From Clostridia bacterium (lineage in GTDB: Bacteria > Bacillota > Clostridia > Christensenellales > Borkfalkiaceae), in contig JAGHIT010000048.1 of assembly GCA_017887095.1 (NCBI GenBank), positions 73,253-135,720 on the forward strand: DNA of 62,468 bases. Reading direction: 5' to 3'. The position numbers and the translations under genes were made by a program. The notes beneath the pieces were generated by a model. The model ran no database searches. It was not told the DNA's origin and saw nothing but the letters and a program-made list of their open reading frames with translations. How positions within the stretch are numbered: the first letter of the stretch is position 1; each line of letters opens with the position of its first letter. This document shows positions 53,550-61,378 of this stretch, one piece after another.

Positions 53550-54830
53550 ATGATCGCGGAAGAGACACTGAAAATACTCACAGAGAGCGCCAAGTATGAC
53601 GTCTCCTGCTCCTCATCAGGCAGCGGAAGAAAAAACACGGGCGGCATCGGGAACGGAATGCCTGACGGATGCTGCCATTCGTTTACGCCTGACGGAAGGT
53701 GCGTTTCGTTACTCAAACTTCTCATGAGCAACGACTGTATATTTGACTGCAAATACTGCATGAGCCGCCGCAGCTGCGATGTGCCGCGCGCCGGCGCAAC
53801 GCCCGAGGAAATCTGCGAACTTACCGTCGACTTTTATAAGCGCAACTATATTGAAGGTTTGTTTCTCTCTTCCGCCGTACAAAAGTCTCCGAATTATGCA
53901 ATGGAACAGCTTGTCCGCACGGTAAAACTGTTGCGCACGAAATACAATTTCCATGGGTACGTCCATCTGAAAGGGATCCCGAAAGCAGATTATGAACTGG
54001 TTACGGAAGCAGCAAAGTACGCCGACCGTATGAGCTATAATGTCGAGCTTCCGAGTGAAAAAAGCCTAAGGCTCCTTGCGCCGCAAAAAAGTAAAGAAAG
54101 TCTGCTCCTGCCCATGAAGCTGCTGCAACGCGAGAAGGCGGAATTCAGCGCAGAAAAACGCAAGGGATTCTTTCTGCCCGCAGGACAGACAACACAGATG
54201 ATCATCGGTGCGTCCCCCGAACGGGACGGTCAGATCCTACGGCTTACTCAGAGTCTTTACCGCGTGACCGGACTCAAACGGGTATATTATTCCTCTTACA
54301 TCCCTGTCGTAGAGGACAGCATGCTGCCCGCGATGCAAAGCCCTGCCCTTAGAGAGCACAGACTGTATCAGGCCGACTGGCTGCTCCGATTTTACGGCTT
54401 CGACGTGGAGGAGCTTGTGCCGGAGGGAGAAGATCTCCCCCTTGACGTCGACCCGAAATGCGCTTGGGCGCTTCGAAACATGCATTTGTTCCCCATTGAG
54501 ATCAACCGAGCCCCTCTCGAAGCGCTGCTGCGCGTCCCCGGGATAGGAGCAAAAAGCGCACAAAAAATTCTTACGGCACGACGGTATACGACACTCAACT
54601 TTGAACATCTTAAAAAAATGCGTGTTGTGCTAAAACGCGCCAGGCATTTCATCACGGCGGGCGGAAAATTTTATGGATCGGACGATACTGCCACAGTACG
54701 CGGTCTGCTGACAGCTGCGGAACAGCCGAAAAACGCCAAACAACTGTCTTTGTTTGACGCTCCTTCCGTGCTTTTTTCCCTGCCGAGCGGACGAGAAGCG
54801 GCGCTCGCTGCTCTCACGGGGGAACTATGA
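53550..54830 (+). CDS. Putative DNA modification/repair radical SAM protein (TIGR03916-like)
   Basis: 426 aa. The radical SAM cysteines are CIFDCKYC (Cx3Cx2C), preceded by KYDVSCSSSGSGRKNTGG, a start segment typical for this family. The C-terminal part has a helix-hairpin-helix DNA-binding motif, LLRVPGIGAKSAQKILTARR. The family is known only by association with the TIGR03915/DUF4130 partner, whose gene overlaps its end by 4 bases here. DNA repair is proposed for it but not shown. It has no ribosome binding site and appears leaderless. Confidence 0.88.
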   Translation: MIAEETLKILTESAKYDVSCSSSGSGRKNTGGIGNGMPDGCCHSFTPDGRCVSLLKLLMSNDCIFDCKYCMSRRSCDVPRAGATPEEICELTVDFYKRNYIEGLFLSSAVQKSPNYAMEQLVRTVKLLRTKYNFHGYVHLKGIPKADYELVTEAAKYADRMSYNVELPSEKSLRLLAPQKSKESLLLPMKLLQREKAEFSAEKRKGFFLPAGQTTQMIIGASPERDGQILRLTQSLYRVTGLKRVYYSSYIPVVEDSMLPAMQSPALREHRLYQADWLLRFYGFDVEELVPEGEDLPLDVDPKCAWALRNMHLFPIEINRAPLEALLRVPGIGAKSAQKILTARRYTTLNFEHLKKMRVVLKRARHFITAGGKFYGSDDTATVRGLLTAAEQPKNAKQLSLFDAPSVLFSLPSGREAALAALTGEL

Positions 54831-55636
54831 TCTATTTTTTCGACGGAAGCAAAGACGCCTTTCTTACCGCATTCCTTCTCGCCTTCCGGGATGACAGTGC
54901 TGTATTTACCGCCGGGAACCGCCAACTCTCTTTGGGGCAGGAGAGTATCTTTGTGCGCACAGACCCGCAAAAGGCACTGCAATGCGAAAAGAGGCTCATG
55001 GAACTGGATAAAAACTGTATCCGTGAACTGACCCTTCTTCTTCGCAGCGGCGAAGAAGAACGCAGTCAGATTGCATTCGATTATCTGAAGCTCATCGCCA
55101 AGCGCAAGCGGCCCGTACGCTGCGACCTTTCTCAGGACGCCGTAATAGCCGCAACCGAATGCATGCGTCGCGTCACTTACGAAGTACACCGCTTCAAAGG
55201 TTTTGTCCGCTTCATGGAAAGCGAAAGCGGAGCACTCTATGCCCCCGTCTCGCCCGACAATGATATATGCGATCTGCTTCTCCCCCATTTTCGCGAGCGT
55301 ATCCCGGAAATCCCGTTCGTCATCCACGATGTCCGCCGCGCAAAAGCAGCGGTTTGGGACGGTTCGCACAGTTTTACCGCCCCGCTCGAGCAGGCGGAGA
55401 TCGTCCTTTCCGCAGATGAACAGAGCTGGCAGTCACTCTGGCGCAGATACTATGCAAGCGTCAACATCCCGTCACGCAAGCGCCTGAAACAGATGAAAGG
55501 ATATATGCCTGTGCGTTATTGGAAATTCATGCCGGAAAAACCTGCCGCCGCGACAGGCGACCTTCCCGTCAGAGAGCCGCCTGCAAATCATAAAGAATGC
55601 GGAGATGACGTTCTTCATCCGCTCGGATCTTCGTGA
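54827..55636 (+). CDS. TIGR03915 family putative DNA repair protein (DUF4130)
   Basis: A 269-aa partner of the radical SAM protein, starting MIYFFDGSKDAFLTAFLLAF as this family does. DUF4130 occupies roughly residues 80-240 (HRFKGFVRFMESESGALYAPVSPDNDI, FVIHDVRRAKAAVWDG, WRRYYASVNIPSRKRLKQMKGYMPVRYWKFMPE). It overlaps the radical SAM stop by 4 bases. Its 3' end overlaps the convergent ferritin-like gene by 68 bases. Confidence 0.9.
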   Translation: MIYFFDGSKDAFLTAFLLAFRDDSAVFTAGNRQLSLGQESIFVRTDPQKALQCEKRLMELDKNCIRELTLLLRSGEEERSQIAFDYLKLIAKRKRPVRCDLSQDAVIAATECMRRVTYEVHRFKGFVRFMESESGALYAPVSPDNDICDLLLPHFRERIPEIPFVIHDVRRAKAAVWDGSHSFTAPLEQAEIVLSADEQSWQSLWRRYYASVNIPSRKRLKQMKGYMPVRYWKFMPEKPAAATGDLPVREPPANHKECGDDVLHPLGSS

Positions 55637-56024
55637 TCACGGCACAGACTTGTTCGTCTTTCACGCATTCCAACACATGTGAATAAAACGCGATCGCTTC
55701 CTTTTCCGCACAAATATCCGCTGCAAGCATCTGCGGATAGGGTTTGACATAATCAACATTGGATGCCGAATAATATCCTACAGGATAGGGCGGACAGGAA
55801 GTATATATCGGCGGGACTCCGCATGTGACAAGCAAGGAGCCGATCTGTTCAAGATGATGCATCTCTTCCACCGCAATATGAAGCAATTTTTTTGCTTCTT
55901 CGGATTTTCCGCAACCATCCAAAAGAATGCTTTGATAGACATATTGCAAAATTGCCGTCAACTCCCCTTCCCTTCCCGCGTAGGCGGGTGAAATCGCGCG
56001 AATAATCTGTAACCGGTTTTCCAT
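55569..56024 (-). CDS. Ferritin-like diiron-type protein
   Basis: 151 aa from the ATG at 56024, which has AAAGGGGGC upstream; the ORF track starts too early. A four-helix ferritin-like pattern shows metal ligands in GREGELTAILQYVYQS, AVEEMHHLEQIG (ExxH), EKEAIAFYSHVLE and KIRADEERHLRIL (ExxH). The closest relatives in my memory are small bacterioferritin/rubrerythrin-type or manganese-catalase-like proteins of Clostridia. The convergent overlap with the DUF4130 gene is unusual in size. Confidence 0.75.
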   Translation of the reverse strand: MENRLQIIRAISPAYAGREGELTAILQYVYQSILLDGCGKSEEAKKLLHIAVEEMHHLEQIGSLLVTCGVPPIYTSCPPYPVGYYSASNVDYVKPYPQMLAADICAEKEAIAFYSHVLECVKDEQVCAVITKIRADEERHLRILYDLQAAL

Positions 56025-56070
56025 ATCATGCCCCCTTTTTTCCATGTTATGCTTCAAAGAAGAAATCGGG

Positions 56071-56112
56071 TGCTTGCAATTGCTTGCATTTTTATTTTCA
56101 CTATGATACAAT
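56071..56112 (+). promoter_or_regulatory. Promoter of aldo-keto reductase with TGCTTGCAAT direct repeat
   Basis: TTGCAT (56084-56089), 17-base spacer, TACAAT (56107-56112). The sequence TGCTTGCAAT-TGCTTGCATT (56071-56090) repeats a TGCTTGCA unit across the -35 and lies between divergent genes; it may be an operator. Confidence 0.6.
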
Positions 56113-56138
56113 AGAGCGAAGTTTTATGTGAGAAGGAT

Positions 56139-57173
56139 ATGGCGATGGACGAAAGCACGTTCAAACGGCTTATTGAAAACAAAAGCAGAAAACCTGATCC
56201 GATGCGCTATAAAAATGCAGCCGTCGATTATCGCTGTGCCGGAAACAGCGGTTTAAAACTGCCTGCGATTTCCCTGGGACTTTGGCAGAATTTCGGCAGC
56301 TTCGATAACTTTGAAGTCATGCGAGACATGATCTTCACTGCATTTGACAAAGGCATCTGCGCCTTTGACCTTGCCAACAATTACGGTCCCCGCGGCGGAA
56401 GCGCAGAAGAAAATTTTGGCAAAATTTTAAAACAAAATTTTTCGGCGCACCGCGACGAAATGCTCATCTCCACAAAGGCCGGTTTCCCCATGTGGGGCGG
56501 ACCTTACGGAAAAGGCGGCGGCAGAAAATATCTCGTTGCCTCCCTGGACGCTTCTTTAAAGCGCATGGGAATCGAGTATGCGGACATTTTCTATCATCAT
56601 CGTCCCGATCCCGAAACGCCGATCGAAGAAACTTGCTACGTTCTTCACCAGCTCGTGGAGCGCGGTAAGGCGCTGTATATCGGCATTTCCAATTATAACA
56701 GAGAACAAACAGAGGCGGCGGTGCGCGTATTCCGCGAACTCAGAACGCCCTTCGTCCTCAATCAGGTATGCTATAATCTGCTTGACAGACATATCGAGGA
56801 AGACGGGCTCAAAAACTTTGCCAAAGAAAACGGTTTCGGGCTGATCGCATACTCACCTCTCGCGCAGGGGCTTCTGACCGAACGCTATGTACAAGGCATC
56901 CCGGAAGACAGCCGCATTAAAAAAAGCTTTACCCTCAAAAAAGAGACGTTGACACCCTCTTTCTTTGCAAAACTTGCAAAACTGCGGGACGTGGCAACAG
57001 CACGCGGTCAGTCGCTTCCTGCCCTCGCCCTCTCCTGGGTATTAAAAGACGATATCGTTCCCAGCGTCATTATCGGAGCTTCCTCCTCCGAACAGATTTT
57101 GGAGAATCTTCAGATAAATCCCGTATTTTCCGCCGAAGAACTGGCTGCTATTGAGGAAATCTGCAGATCGTAA
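56139..57173 (+). CDS. Aldo-keto reductase (YghZ-like)
   Basis: A 344-aa TIM-barrel NADPH oxidoreductase. Catalytic residues lie in DLANNYGPRGGSAEE (Asp/Tyr), MLISTKAGFPMWGGPYGKGGGRKYL (Lys) and YADIFYHHRPDPETPIEE (His). The insert PMWGGPYGKGG and the N-terminal YRCAGNSGLKLPAISLGLWQNF place it with the L-glyceraldehyde-3-phosphate reductase/YghZ group that detoxifies methylglyoxal in E. coli. A start six bases later (MDEST) is equally possible. Confidence 0.9.
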   Translation: MAMDESTFKRLIENKSRKPDPMRYKNAAVDYRCAGNSGLKLPAISLGLWQNFGSFDNFEVMRDMIFTAFDKGICAFDLANNYGPRGGSAEENFGKILKQNFSAHRDEMLISTKAGFPMWGGPYGKGGGRKYLVASLDASLKRMGIEYADIFYHHRPDPETPIEETCYVLHQLVERGKALYIGISNYNREQTEAAVRVFRELRTPFVLNQVCYNLLDRHIEEDGLKNFAKENGFGLIAYSPLAQGLLTERYVQGIPEDSRIKKSFTLKKETLTPSFFAKLAKLRDVATARGQSLPALALSWVLKDDIVPSVIIGASSSEQILENLQINPVFSAEELAAIEEICRS

Positions 57174-57220
57174 CAACGCCGCAGCGCTGTGTCAGCCGCC
57201 GGAAAAACGGTTTCGCTCTC

Positions 57221-57822
57221 GGAACGGCGGTCGGAGATACCCTGAAATCAAGCAATCAAAATTTTCCTTCAAATATGTAACGGAAACAGACTGTCGGTAG
57301 TTTTGCCTCAAAAACAATTGATTTTATTCTGCGTTTTTGGTAAGATATCTACTGTCAAAGCGGTCGATCGGCAGGTCGGTTCTTCACAAACCATTTGCAA
57401 ACGCCGCAGAATCTAAAAGGTTTTTCACAACATCCAAAACAAGCGATCAAAATTGGTAGAAACAAAAATTTGAAAAGAAAATTGTCGATTTTTCGGCAGT
57501 TTTATCACGGAAAGTTGGCTGAGCGGTCGAAAGCGGCGGTCTTGAAATGCGCTTGAAATCAAGCGGTCTAAACGCGCCCCTTGTTTCTACAACGGAAACG
57601 GAACTTTGGCTGATTTGCCCCGCAAGCGGTTGATTTTATCTCATATCTTGTGGTAAAATAACTACTGTGAAAGCGGTCGATTTGCAAGTCGGTTTTTCTA
57701 CAAACTGTCCATAAACGCCGTAAATTCTACAAACTTTTCTACAAATTGCAAATCAAGCAGTCTAAACTTGTAGAAACGCAAAACTGAATAAAAAATTGCC
57801 GATTTTTCGGCAATTTAAACAC
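57221..57822 (+). repeat. Imperfect ~312-bp tandem repeats with decayed tRNA-Ser sequences
   Basis: The 650-base gap holds two long imperfect copies and the end of a third. Matched landmarks recur with offsets of 309-314 bases: GGAAAGTTGGC at 57509 and 57823; a promoter-like TTGATT box at 57318 and 57630 with TAAGAT/TAAAAT at 57341/57654; CGGCGGTC at 57225-57232 and 57534-57541; and TCGATTTTTCGGCA near 57485 and GCCGATTTTTCGGC at 57799. Each copy ends in a tRNA-Ser sequence; only the last is intact. No ORF is supported here. Confidence 0.75.
57509..57609 (+). pseudogene. Decayed tRNA-Ser(UGA) copy
   Basis: The first 39 bases (GGAAAGTTGGCTGAGCGGTC..., through loop CTTGAAA) match a tRNA-Ser 5' half, including an intact D arm and the UGA anticodon loop. 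Beyond the loop the anticodon stem mispairs (TGCGC opposite GCGGT), a CTTGAAATCAAG hairpin resembles a serine variable arm, the T arm is lost and the acceptor partner is only ACTTTGG. Not expected to yield a working tRNA. Confidence 0.7.
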
Positions 57823-57910
57823 GGAAAGTTGGCCGAGTGGTCGATGGCACATGTCTTGAAAACATGAGATGTGAGAGCATCCGGGGGTTCGAATCCCTCA
57901 CTTTCCGCCA
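57823..57910 (+). tRNA. tRNA-Ser (UGA), CCA encoded
   Basis: Acceptor stem GGAAAGT/ACTTTCC, discriminator G and encoded CCA; anticodon stem CATGT/ACATG with loop CTTGAAA (anticodon TGA at 57857-57859); a long variable arm; and the T arm GGGGGTTCGAATCCC. Its 3' end borders the A+T-rich island and is the likely attachment site of the integrase encoded at the end of the window. Confidence 0.96.
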
Positions 57911-57950
57911 AACAGAGTCGCGTTTGAACCCGCGGCTCTGTTGTTTTTGT
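57911..57950 (+). terminator. Terminator after tRNA-Ser
   Basis: ACAGAGTCGCG/CGCGGCTCTGT hairpin with a small bulge followed by TGTTTTTG. Confidence 0.7.
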
Positions 57951-58143
57951 TTTTTGTATTAAAAGTATTACTGGAGATTTGCCAAAAGCCGAACAAGATA
58001 CTGCACATATTATCCTGCGTGCCTGCAAAAGTGCCGAACCAGTTATTGCAGGTTTAGCACATGGGTGGAAAGAAAATCCTACACGACCATATGAAATTAA
58101 AAAGCCGCTTCCCTGCGGCTTTTTATGGTTACCTATTCATCTC
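57951..58143 (+). other. Short open frame, possible gene remnant next to tRNA-Ser
   Basis: The plus frame reads DLPKAEQDTAHIILRACKSAE and continues open to a stop at 58144-58146, passing through the terminator hairpin at 58099-58124. It has no start codon or ribosome binding site I would accept and I recognise no family. Codon use looks protein-like, so it may be the 3' stub of a gene cut during integration or deletion. Confidence 0.3.
58099..58124. terminator. Bidirectional terminator at the end of the TrlF-like gene
   Basis: AAAAAGCCGC-6-GCGGCTTTTT hairpin with A and T runs. Confidence 0.8.
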
Positions 58144-58158
58144 TGATTTATCATTAAA

Positions 58159-60975
58159 CTATATATTAGTATATTTGTTTTTTCTTGCTAAAAATGCTTC
58201 CTTTCCTCCTTCAAGTATATTGCAAATATGCTGTTGAATGCCCCTTGAGCCTAAAAAAGTATCTTCTTCTATAATCGTAATGTTTTCAATAGCTCCAGAT
58301 CTATATTCAAACCTAAATGATTTATTATTTGTTTGTGCATTATTCTCAATTTGTTGATTTGCTACTATAATTTCTTCAGCATCACAACCAAGCACTAAAT
58401 TTGCATTGTGAGTAACTAATATAATTTGTCTATCCTTTTTTCTATCCCTTATAAACGAAACCAAATCGGACACTATGGACAAATTATCCAAATCATCCTC
58501 AGGCTGATCTAATAATATTGGACACTTAGATTCGTCGTGACTAATAAGTAGTTTTAATAATACTAACGCTTTTTTCCCTGGTGACATGTTTTCAATTTGA
58601 TCACCATCCATTTCAATAGTATATATAATATTGTCAAAATCACCTAAAAGTTCTTGCAGTGCGTGATTTTTATCATATTTGCTCAATAAAACTTTTTGCG
58701 TATCATTTTCTAAAACTGCGTTAATATAAGCTTTTTTGCAATCTTCATTAAACTCAGATTCTAAAATAAATTGTTCATTATCTAAGTCTTTGAATACGCC
58801 ATTATAAATACTTTTTAAGGCACTTTGTGTAAAAATTTTAGTGATGGTTTCCTTAAACAAGGATCTACGACGACGTTTTATTGCAACAATTTTAAAATTT
58901 TCATCGGTATCTTTAAATTGAATACTCTTAAATTCACTTTCAAATAAATCATATTCCGCCTCGCGTGATGTTGTTAATGAAAGAATTGAATTTATTAAAT
59001 CATCTAATGCTTTTCTTAAATTTTTTAGAATCTCGTATTCATCATTAATTTTTCTTAACTGATCCTCTTCAGTCCGTAAGTCTCCTTCAATCTTTTTAAT
59101 TTCTGCATTATTATCAATCATCGGTTTAAGCCCATTAATAATCTTCAAAACCCCGGCATATTCCACTTGCCGTGCATTTAACCGATCAGATATAAAATCA
59201 ATAATTTTAGTCTTTGATTTTTGCCATACTTGCTTCGCTTCTTCTGAGATAGTTTGATCAACATCTCTTACTTTCTTAGCAATCTCTGGATCCATTAAAC
59301 CCTCGATATTGATTTTAACAAAAACATCTTCACTGTCCTCGATTCGCTTTTTATCCGCAGTAAGTATTTGAATATTTTTTTCTAATAAAATTTTATCTTC
59401 AACAGCTTTGTCAAATCTAGCTATATCATCTGTAGATATGTTTAATGTTTTTGCTAAAGCTTCTTTTCTTTGGCGCAGCAATTCTATATTATTTTTAACA
59501 GATTCTATTCCACCTAAATCCTATATTAATAGAACTTGGGAATCAAATTCTTTCTTTTTATAAACCAATTCCAATATTTTCGAATCAATCTGCTTTTGTA
59601 TATCTATATTTTTTGCATCAAATGATCTACGCAGATCACAAAAATCTTTATTTTGACAAATAATATTTTCAATAATTTGATCTATTTCCGTCTTTTCCGC
59701 ACGGTCATCCATTAATTTATTAAGATATGATTGTGCAATATATACAATTTTCTTATCGTCGCTTGAGCCGTTGTATGAAATAGTCCCATCTTTCCAATGA
59801 ACTTTAACAGGAAATTCTAAAGGCTTTTTTTTACCATTATAAACAGTCTCCAGACGTAAAGAAACTTCTGATGAATCAATAGCTCGCGCTATATTTTGAA
59901 GCAGTATAGATTTTCCCGTAGATTTTAATCCAATTATACAAGTTAAATTTTGATTAATTGGAAGCATTTCGTTGGAGAAACGATGAGGCACAACATTATC
60001 TTCTATAACAACACCATCTATTATCCTATAATTGTCTACCCGATCCGCAGGGCAAAATTCCTGAATACGAACACGCTCAATCGGCTCGAAAAGAATTTGA
60101 CGCAGTCCTTCCCAAGTAGGATCAGCTTTTATCCAACAATATCTTTTTGTAGATCTCCCTTGATTATCAAGAGGTTCAAATATTGCATTATTAGTATGCG
60201 CATCACATCCCCAAACACACGGCATAATTTTACTAGGCTTTTTATCTTTTTCTCCCGAAAAAAACTTGATATCTGATGGATTAGCAGATAATATCAAATC
60301 AGAAGCCTTATAAAGATCTTTTCTATATTCTAATAAATCTACTAAATCCTGGGAAGGACTACTTGGATTACCTACAGCAGAGGCCCCATCAGTACTTTTA
60401 TTGGGCATTAGAACCAATACATTATTCTTGCATTCTGGATAATTATTAAATATTTTGATTATATCATCAAAATTTATATGAAATTCTTCAACTCCTTTTT
60501 TATATGCGCGTTCATCATCTAATCCGGGAACAAGTTCCTTACCATAACGGATCAAGTCATCTTTACGCGCACAATAAGTACTTGTTGCAGACTTGTAGAT
60601 TAAGTTGCTTAAAATAATAGTATCTACTCTATCCACAAAAGAAGGGTTAATTAAAAGATGTACATTCATTTTAACGCCATCTTTTAATGGTAAGCATCTT
60701 AACTCAATATTAGGAAATATAAAATCTATATTTTGATCAAGAATACCATCGGCTTTTATCTTCTTATAGTTTTCAATGGAAAAATAATCGGTAATGCCTA
60801 CTGCAGCAATTTTTCTTTGAGGATCACTTCCATCACCTATGTAATTTTTTATATCTTGATAAAACCTTGTCCATTTTTCATCGTTATCACCATGAAACTG
60901 GTCATTTTTCTTAGTATTCGGTGTATGAAGATGGAAATCCCACCTTCGCCATTCAGATCCCCTTTCAAAACTCAT
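58159..60975 (-). pseudogene. TrlF-family PHP/AAA-type ATPase gene interrupted by one in-frame TAG
   Basis: Two track ORFs (59521-60975, 484 aa; 58159-59481) lie in the same frame. Codon 485 is TAG (59521-59523, ...TTA ATA TAG GAT TTA...), and reading on gives a coherent 938-codon protein. N-terminal PHP-like domain: WRRWDFHLHTPNTKK and VGITDYFSIENYKK. ATPase: Walker A CIIGLKSTGKSILLQNIA, Q-loop YIAQSYLNKLMDD, a coiled-coil arm (TAG lies here), signature-like NMSPGKKALVLLKLL, Walker B CPILLDQPEDDLDNL and H-loop ILVTHNANLVLG. TrlF-type proteins occur in mobile islands with a suspected defence role. A+T-rich, unlike the core genes. Promoter and ribosome binding site look intact. Confidence 0.8.
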
Positions 60976-61007
60976 AATATGACCTTCCTCTTAACGTACT
61001 TATAGTA

Positions 61008-61036
61008 ATTATATAATAAAATTACTTGAGATGCAA
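61008..61036 (-). promoter_or_regulatory. Promoter of the TrlF-like gene
   Basis: Minus strand TTGCAT (61031-61036), 17-base spacer, TATAAT (61008-61013); AGAGGAAGG precedes the ATG. Confidence 0.75.
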
Positions 61037-61347
61037 GTTAAAGGCATATCACATTTACTCTTTACTGCTTAATTTATTAAAGCCTTAGTCCATCACATAT
61101 CCTTTAGATACGGTAACTCGCCTTGTTACGAGAGCCCAAACACTACACGCCGTCGCGATAAGCACTCGACAAAAAGTCCACCGATGGAAATAGCGTATCG
61201 AATAACGAACGCAAGAATGCAAAGTTTTACTATGCAATACCCATATCTATTTCTATAAAAAGCGGAAAGAAAACCAGCTACATCTTTTAAAGACACAAAC
61301 CAATCTCGAAACAGTAAAAGGAAAATGCGAAGCGTCCACGCTCCGAC
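61037..61347. other. Intergenic stretch without recognisable gene
   Basis: About 310 bases between the TrlF promoter and the integrase terminator. I see only a weak hairpin GTAAC/GTTAC near 61110-61126 and no ORF, tRNA or repeat that I can support. Confidence 0.5.
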
Positions 61348-61378
61348 AAGACCCCAAAGAATTGAACTTCGGGGTTTT
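61348..61378 (-). terminator. Terminator of integrase gene
   Basis: On the minus strand AAAACCCCGAAG/CTTTGGGGTCTT around a 7-base loop, touching the integrase stop codon. Confidence 0.75.

Noticed and set aside
57174-57822. Possible CRISPR array in the repeat-rich gap
   Set aside because: The repeats are long (about 312 bp), imperfect and only about two copies; there are no short regular repeats with spacers and no cas genes.
59481-59521. Treating the two TrlF-like ORFs as two separate genes
   Set aside because: They share one reading frame, the gap is only coding-like sequence after a single TAG, the second has only a TTG without ribosome binding site, and the domains complement each other as one protein.
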